Below are positions 57,848 through 64,000 of a stretch of 64,000 nucleotides of DNA, piece by piece. This DNA is from Callorhinus ursinus (taxonomy: Eukaryota; Chordata; Mammalia; Carnivora; Otariidae): NCBI RefSeq assembly GCF_003265705.1, contig NW_020312775.1:5288822-5352821 (forward strand), written 5' to 3'. Within the stretch, counting starts at the first letter, position 1, and each line of letters starts with the position of its first letter. Below the pieces are notes generated by a model that did no database searches, had not been told where the DNA came from, and saw only the letters and a list, made by a program, of their open reading frames with translations. The position numbers and the translations under genes are program-made.

Positions 57848-58033
57848 TTTTTTTAAAGATTTTATTTATTTGAGAGAGAGAATGAGATAGAGAGCATGAG
57901 AGGGGAGAGGGTCAGAGGGAGAAGCAGACTCCCTGCTGAGCAGGGGGCCCGATGCGGGACTCGATCCCGGGACTCCAGGATCATGACCTGAGTCAAAGGC
58001 AGTCGCTTAACCAACTGAGCCACCCAGGCGCCC
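57848..58033 (-). mobile_element. SINEC in endonuclease region, opposite strand
   Basis: TTTTTAAAGATTTTATTTAT tail, CCCGATGCGGGACTCGATCC core, head GAGCCACCCAGGCGCCC. Perfect 15-bp TSD gatggagaaatattt at 57833-57847 and 58034-58048. It lies 118 bp from the plus-strand SINE before it. Confidence 0.97.
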
Positions 58034-59640
58034 GATGGAGAAATATTTATCACACAAATGGATGTCAATAAAAAGCCAGAGTAGCAAAACATATATTGGA
58101 AAAATTGACATTAAAAAAGACTAACAATAGAAAATAGAAGGGCATTGTCTCATAATGAAGTCAAAAATCCAACAAGAAGATCTAAGAACTGCAAATATTT
58201 ATACACCCAACATGGGAACACACAAAAATATATAAAACAACTAATAACAAAAGGAAATCATTGATAATAATATAATAGCAAGAGACTTAAAACACCTTAC
58301 TTACATCAATGGACAGATCATCTAAACAGAAAATCAACAAGAAAACAATGACTTTACTGGACCAGATGGACTTCACAGGTATATACAGAATATTCCATCC
58401 TAAAACAGCAGAGTACACAAGCTTTTCAAGTGCACATGGGACATTCTCCAGAACAGAACAGACCCCAATCAGGCCTCACCAAATACAAAAAGATTGAAAC
58501 CATACTATGCAAACTTTTCTGACCACAGCACTAATAAACTAGATGTCAACCAAAAGAAAAAACAGGAAGGACCACAAACCCATGGAGATTAAAAGACATG
58601 CTACTAAACAATGAATGGGTCAACCAGGAAATCAAAGAAAAATAAAAAATACATGGAGACAAATTAAAGTGGAAACACAATGATCCAAAATCTTTTCAAA
58701 GCAGCAAAAGTGGTCCTAAGAGGAAGTATAAAGCAACACAGGAGTACCTCAAGAAACAAAAATATATTAAATAAACAACCTAACCTTACACCTAAAGGAG
58801 CTAGAAAAAGAACAACAAGGCCTAAAGCCAGCAAGAAGGAAGGCAATATAATGAATAGGGCAAAAAATAAATGATATAGAAAATAAAAACAATAGAACAG
58901 ATCAATGAAAGCAGAAGCTATTTTTTGAAAAAATTAATAAAATTGATAAATCTCTAGCCAGACTTATCAAAAAGAAAATGGAAAGGACCCAAATAAATAA
59001 AATCATTCTTTCCAGAGGAAAAAATAACAATCAACACCACAAAAATACAAGGAATTATAAGAGAAAATTATGAAAAATGATACACCAACAAACTGGACAA
59101 CCTGCAAGAAATGGATAAATTCCTAGAAATATAGAAACTACCAAAACTGAAACAGGATGAAATAAAACTTGAACAGACCTATATCCAGCAAAGAAATTGA
59201 ATCAGTAATCAAAAATCTCTCAACAAAAGCCCAGGTACAGATGGCTTCCCAGGGGAACTCTAACAAACATTTTAAGAAGAGTTAATACCTATTCTTCTCA
59301 AAACTATTGCAAAAAAACAGAAAAGGAAAGAAAACTGGAAAACTCATTCTATGAGGCAAGCATTACCATGAAACCAAAACCAGATAAACACTCCATGAAC
59401 AAAGACAACTACAGGCCAATATCCCTGATGAACATGGATGCAAATATTCTCAATAAAATACTACCTAAGCAAATCCAACAATACATTGGAAAAATCATAC
59501 ACATGATCAAATGGGATATATTCCTGGATTGTCAGAGTGGTTCCATATTCACAAATCAAACAATATAATACACCATATTAATAAAAGAAAGGATAAGAAC
59601 CCTACGATCCTCTCAATGATTACAGAAAAAGGATTTGACA

Positions 59641-59843
59641 GGGCGCCTGGGTGGCTCAGTTGGTTCAGCGACTGCCTTCGGCTCAGGTCATGATCCTGGA
59701 GTCCCGGGATCGAGTCCCACATCGGACTCCCTGCTCAGCAGGGAGTCTGCTTCTCCCTCTGACCCTCTTCCCCTTCATGCTCTCCATCTCTCATTCTCTC
59801 TCTTTCAAATAAATAAATTCTCTTCTCCTCTTTCAAAAAAAAA
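59641..59843 (+). mobile_element. SINEC in RT region of L1 copy E
   Basis: GGCGCCTGGGTGGCTCAGTT head, close to the copy at 3327, with an odd tail AAATTCTCTTCTCCTCTTTC before the A-run. TSD agaaaaaggatttgaca (59624-59640) against agaaaaaggtttgaca (59844-59859), one base shorter. It splits the codons for the conserved DAEKAFD block. Confidence 0.96.
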
Positions 59844-60599
59844 AGAAAAAGGTTTGACAAAAAAAACAGCATCCATTCTTGATAAACACGGTCAATAATG
59901 TAGGGATAGAGGGAACATATTTCAACATCATAAAGGCTATATACAAAAGACAGCTAACATCATCCTCAATTTGGAATAACTGAGAGGTTTTCCTCTACCA
60001 TCAGGGATAAAACAGGGATGTCCACTCTCATAACTACTATTTACCATAATACCAGAAATCCTAGCCACAACAGTCAGACAAAAGAAATAAAGGGCATCCA
60101 AATCAGGGAGACAGAAGTCAAACTTTCACTGTGTTTGATGGCATGATACTCTCTAGAGAAAACCCCAAAGATTCCATCAAAAAACTAGAATGGATGCACG
60201 AATTCACTATTGTTACAGGATACAGAATCAACATAGAGAAATCTGTTGTGTTTCTATACACCAATAATGAAGTAGCGAAAGAGAAATCAAGGAATCGATC
60301 TCATTGACAATTATACAAAGAACAATAAGATACCTAAGAATAAACCAAACCAAAGAAGTTAAAGACCTGTACTCTGAAAATTATAAAACACTGATGAAAG
60401 AAATTGAACATGACACAAAGAAATGGAAAGACATTTCATTCTCATTGATAGGAAAACAAATATTGTTAAAATGTCTATACTACCAAAACCATCTACACAT
60501 TTAATGCAATCTCGATCAAAATGTCAACAGCATTTTTCACATAACTAGAATAATGCATCCTAATATTTGTATGGAACCACAAAGAAGACCGAATAGTCA

Positions 60600-61050
60600 A
60601 TGATCTGTTCAATGATGAAGCTGAAATTGAAAATCCCCTACTATTACTGTATTACTATGAGTTCCTATATGTTTTGTTATTATTTTATATATATGGGTGC
60701 TCCCATGTTGGGGGCATAAATATTTAAAAATGTTAAATCTTTTTTTTTTAATAGACACCTTCATTATGATTTTGCTCTTCTTCATCTCTTATTATAATCT
60801 TCAGTTTAAAATCTAGCTTATCTGATATAAGTAACCCAGTCTGGCTTTCTTTTGACATCCATTTGCATGATAAATGGTTCTCCATCCCCTCACTTTCAAT
60901 CTGCATGTGTCTTTAGGTCTGAAATGTGTCTCTTCTAGGCAGCATATAGATAGGTCTTGTTTTTTTCTTTAATCCATTTTGATACCCTATTTCTATTGAT
61001 TGGAACATTTAGTCCATTTACATTCAGAATTATTATTGATAGACATAAAT
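60600..61050 (-). pseudogene. L1 ORF2 endonuclease N-terminal remnant (copy F)
   Basis: Reverse complement shows the ORF2 start region (complement of AACATTTAGTCCATTTACAT at about 61001-61020) and the CAAATGGATGTCAAAAGAAA segment (about 60855). It contains stops, so it is recognised by DNA similarity to the other copies. Confidence 0.85.
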
Positions 61051-61139
61051 TTAGTGTCATTTTATTACTTGTTTTGTTGTTGTTTCTGGAGATTTTCTCT
61101 GTTCTGTTCTAGTCTTTTTCACTTTTGGTCTTTCCCACT

Positions 61140-61900
61140 CAGAGTCCCCTTTAATACATCTTGTGCACCTGGTTTAGTGGTCACAAATTTCTTTAGTTTT
61201 TATTTGTTTGGTAATCTCTTTATCTCTCTTTCTATTCTGAATGATACACTTCTTGGATAGAGTATTATTGGCTGCATATTTATACCACTCAGCACGCTAA
61301 ATATATCATGCTTCTTGCTTCTGGCCTGCCAAGTTTCTGTGGATAAGCCTGGTGCTAACCCTATTCATCCTCCCTTGTAAGTTAGGGATTTCTTTTCTCT
61401 TGTTGCTTTTAGGATTTTTTACTTATCTCTATATTTTGCAAACATAACTATGATATGTCTTGGTGTTGCCCTACTTTTGTTGATTTTGATGGGAGTTCCC
61501 TGTACCTCCTGGACTTTGATGTCTGTTTCCTTCCTCAAATTAGGCAAGTTTTCAGCTATAATTTCCTCAATTAATCCTTCTGCCCCTTTCTCCCTCTCTT
61601 CTTCTGGGACTCCTATACTATGAATATTATTACACTTTATGGAGTCACTGACTTCCCTAAATCTATATTCATGATCCAGTATTTTTCTTTCCCTCTTCTT
61701 TTTAGCTTCTTTTCCATAATTTTATCTTCTATATCACTTATTTGTTCCTCTGCTTCTTCCATCCTTGTGGTCCTTACATCCAGGTATTTTTGCATCTCAG
61801 ATATTGCATTTTTTTATTTCAGCCTGACTAGTTTTTAGGTCTTTTATCTCTGCAGCAAGGGACTCCCTGGTATCTTCTAAGCTTTTCTCAAGCCCAGCTA
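61140..61900 (-). pseudogene. L1 ORF1 remnant (copy F)
   Basis: The C-terminal domain (complement of GGCCTGCCAAGTTTCTGTGG at 61323, then CCTTGTAAGTTAGGGATTTC) and the RRM/coiled-coil side (AAATTAGGCAAGTTTTCAGC at 61537) are in the correct order on the minus strand, with frame breaks. Confidence 0.85.
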
Positions 61901-63120
61901 GTATTCTTATGATTATTGCTTTAAATTCTGGATCAGACCTATTACTTATATCTGTTTCAATGAGATCCCTGGCTGTGACCTTTTCTCATACTTTCTTTTG
62001 GGATTAATTACTCTGTCTTGGAATTTTGTCTAGGTCTCTGTCTTCTTCTCTGTGTTAGGATAGCCTGTTATTTTTCCTGTTCCTGATACTACTGGCTTTA
62101 TAAATAAGAGGTCATATATTGTCCAGAGCCTGGTGCTTCAGGAAGTGTTTCTGGTGTTTGCTAAGTACACTCTGCTACTGTCTTTTGGCTGCTCTTTCCC
62201 TCAGGTCAGTCCTCTGCAGAGTTTCTCCTTGCCTGCAGTGGGGAGTGTCTGGACCTTTACCAGAATGTGGTTTTAAGTAGGTACGCTCTGGTCTGCTTGT
62301 TAAGAGACCTGATGCTATTTCCATTAGAACTGAAGCTTTGCAGAACTCTATGGTCAGTTGCCATGGTGCAAGTGGGGGAAAGGGTTTGTGTTCTTCTGGG
62401 GAAGGGTCCGGCTCCACCTGTTCTTGGGCACACTTTCTGGAGAAAAATAGCACCTACAGAGTGCAGGCGGGCAGGGCTTGGTGTAAGTAGGATTATGCTG
62501 CCACTGTTAATGTTGTGCTGCATCCTAAAGACAGTTTATCCTGAAGGGTGGGGGAGAGAAAAGGTATCCACAGGCTCCTTTGACCCTGGAGATGCAATGC
62601 CACTTCTTTCAAATGAGCTCTAAGAACAGAATTATCTCTCCCAGTGCATCCCAGGAGATACCATGCCTTTTGTACCCCAGGCTATCTGCCCTCCTTCTCC
62701 ACAGGAGCACTGCAACACCTGCCAGGCACCACATCTGCAATGCCAGGTACCTCTAAACTCCAGGCTTTGTGGTTGTAAAGACTCACAAAAATCAGTGCCT
62801 CTCATTTTCATAGTCAATGGCCTTGGACAAGTGTTTTCCTGTACGATCCCCTGTGTTGTTCTCTCTCTTTCACCTCTCTTAAGGACAAGCGCCTACTCCC
62901 CTCCCCAGCACCCATGATCCACTTCTCCCCCAAATCACATCTCTGCACCTCCTACCATCCACGATGTGGGCTCTTCTCTCCATTTAGTTCTGCAGTTTGT
63001 TCTGTCGGTCCTCAGACTGATTTCTTGGGTATTCAGAATGATTTGATATTTATCTAGCTGAGTGTGAGGGACCAGGCAAGCCTAGGGTCCTCCTACTACT
63101 CTGCTATCTTAACTCTTCCT
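61900..63120 (-). promoter_or_regulatory. L1 5'UTR (copy F)
   Basis: About 1.2 kb of 5'UTR, longer than the coding remnant and well preserved, with open frames on both strands (62175-62917) that are side effects of its higher GC content. It points left and is the mirror image of the 5'UTR at 55.1-56.3 kb. Former internal promoter; present activity unknown. Confidence 0.6.
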
Positions 63121-64000
63121 CTGAAGAAGTTTCTTCTATCTCAGTATGTTAACAAACATATAAATGTGTGTTTTTTTCATAATAATTCCATAGAGAGAAC
63201 ACCATGACAGATACCACATTCTGGAAAAAAACCCTCAAATGACCAGGTTATTTGTCAAGTCTCATCCTACAAAGTTCAAGACATGAATAATCTTGCAATA
63301 TAATAGCCTGGTTTATTAGATTAAGAAAATTAAACTCCCATATATAGGTTGGAAAGTAAATATGTAATGATACCAACAAAGTATTCAAGAGAATTTTTGT
63401 ACATCTCAATGTTTAATTATACTCTATTATAAACCAAAAAATGAGGTATACATTCAATTCTATGAACAACTTGGATTCGACAATGGAATTCTGAATCTAC
63501 ACTTAAAAAGTTATACAACTTCAAGCAAACTATTTCTCTCTTTAAACAGCTGTTTCTTCAACTGCAATTTTGAGATAAAAAAATAATATCTATAACACAA
63601 AAGGAATCTGCTAGAAATAAACACATTCTAAATGCTTAGCACTCAGCAAGTATCCTTGCTACCTTGATTGATCTTGATTGCCATGTATTTACTGCACCTC
63701 CCTAAAGTTAGTATCCCTAAGGTCAAATATGTTGCATTAAAGTAAAGAGCAGTCACAGAAATAATTAGTCTGACTCATGACCCACCTTCAGTCAGTCAAT
63801 TCTCTTCTTAAAAGTGGCCTAAAATTGAAATGAAAAAATCCCATGCTTTTTGACCTGTTCAAAGTTGGGACAGATAGAATGATGGTTATTTCTAAATTTG
63901 TTCCTATTCCTATTCTATTTTTTACCACCACCCTGCCAGCTCTCTACACCGCTTTATACACACTTCATGCATATAAAGGTATGAGTTAGTATTGTGGGCA
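63121..64000. other. Single-copy sequence to the window end
   Basis: No recognised repeat, RNA gene or exon. Confidence 0.5.

Larger units (their letters stand above)
57470..60560 (+). pseudogene. L1 ORF2 remnant (copy E)
   Basis: The endonuclease starts at about 57470 (TTGAATGTAAATGGACTAAA) and is split by two SINEs. 58309-58497 reads DQMDFTGIYRIFHPKTAEYT and HGTFSRTEQ. The linker is at 58680-58874 (FKAAKVVLRGSIK). The RT at 59368-59568 has [20 protein letters not shown]. The catalytic box region near 60125 is degraded. The thumb at 60304-60504 has [20 protein letters not shown]. The frame runs out at the 60597 junction. Confidence 0.88.
55095..60597 (+). mobile_element. L1 copy E, 3' end missing, four SINEs inside
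   Basis: Plus-strand L1 with a 5' start GGGGGAAGATGGCAGAGCAG, 5'UTR (to about 56270), ORF1 (about 56270-57350) and ORF2 (about 57470 on). It ends at about 60597 in the RT thumb, just after TTTGTATGGAACCACAAAGA, where an inverted L1 begins. SINEs sit at 56879, 57521, 57848 and 59641. The 5'UTR carries a patchwork insert at 56001-56087. All frames are broken. Confidence 0.93.
60598..63120 (-). mobile_element. L1 copy F, 3' end missing, tail to tail with copy E
   Basis: Minus-strand L1 whose 5' end (complement of GGAAGAGTTAAGATAGCAGA) is at 63120. 5'UTR 61900-63120, ORF1 about 61140-61900, spacer, and the first part of the ORF2 endonuclease about 60600-61050. It stops in the endonuclease at the complement of ACAGATCATTGACTATTCGG, where copy E ends. 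Everything 3' of this (RT, Cys-rich segment, 3'UTR, tail) is absent. Confidence 0.93.

Noticed and set aside
62175..62917. Open frames of 84-118 codons on both strands
   Set aside because: Also L1 5'UTR (copy F); the same explanation applies.

Overview
This is mammalian nuclear DNA from a carnivore. The diagnostic signal is about 19 Can-SINE (SINEC) copies: a tRNA-Lys-like head beginning GGCGCCTGGGTGGCTCAGT, a CT-rich middle and an AAATAAATAAAATCTTT tail. The GCTCCCTGCTCGGCGGG...CTGCTTCTCCCTCT body form is the one I associate with arctoid caniforms (bears/panda, pinnipeds, mustelids) rather than cat or dog; that placement is inference. I find no protein-coding gene, rRNA, functional tRNA or CRISPR array. 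All open frames that I could interpret are remnants of LINE proteins. The window is an AT-rich, LINE-dense intergenic (or deep intronic) region.

Layout. 1-3227: minus-strand L1 (copy A) containing a younger nested L1. 3.2-13.4 kb: mostly single-copy DNA with a SINE, old L1, MIR and L2 pieces and a tandem SINE pair at 10.5-10.9 kb. 13.6-19.7 kb: nearly complete minus-strand L1 (copy B) with one SINE in its tail and another in ORF1. 19.8-23.8 kb: a solo MaLR-type LTR, a MIR and a 5'-truncated young L1 with a 19-G run. 23.8-29.2 kb: plus-strand L1 (copy C) that has its 5' end but no 3' end. 29.2-44.6 kb: single-copy DNA plus ancient L2, MIR and old L1/HAL1-like fragments, peppered with SINEs. 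44.7-49.3 kb: plus-strand L1 (copy D) with two internal deletions. 49.5-52.1 kb: a long L2 fragment followed at once by an inverted L2 fragment. 52.4-55 kb: a tiny retroposed mRNA 3' end, a second tandem SINE pair and a MIR. 55.1-63.1 kb: two L1s joined tail to tail (copy E plus, copy F minus), both retaining 5' ends and lacking 3' ends. 63.1-64 kb: single-copy sequence.

The interest is in insertion chronology and rearrangement rather than gene function. Nested insertions, target-site duplications (TSDs) and shared insertion points let the order of events be read directly. No element looks able to move: every L1 has frameshifts, stops or deletions. I did not find a convincing new biological system. 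The most unusual items are a 69-bp retroposed mRNA tail with a perfect 19-bp TSD, the L1 tail-to-tail junction near 60.6 kb, a patchwork insertion at 56.0 kb and two sites where SINEs landed twice. Family names (L1MA, L1ME, HAL1, L2, MIR, MST) rest on recall of consensus sequences; no repeat search was run.
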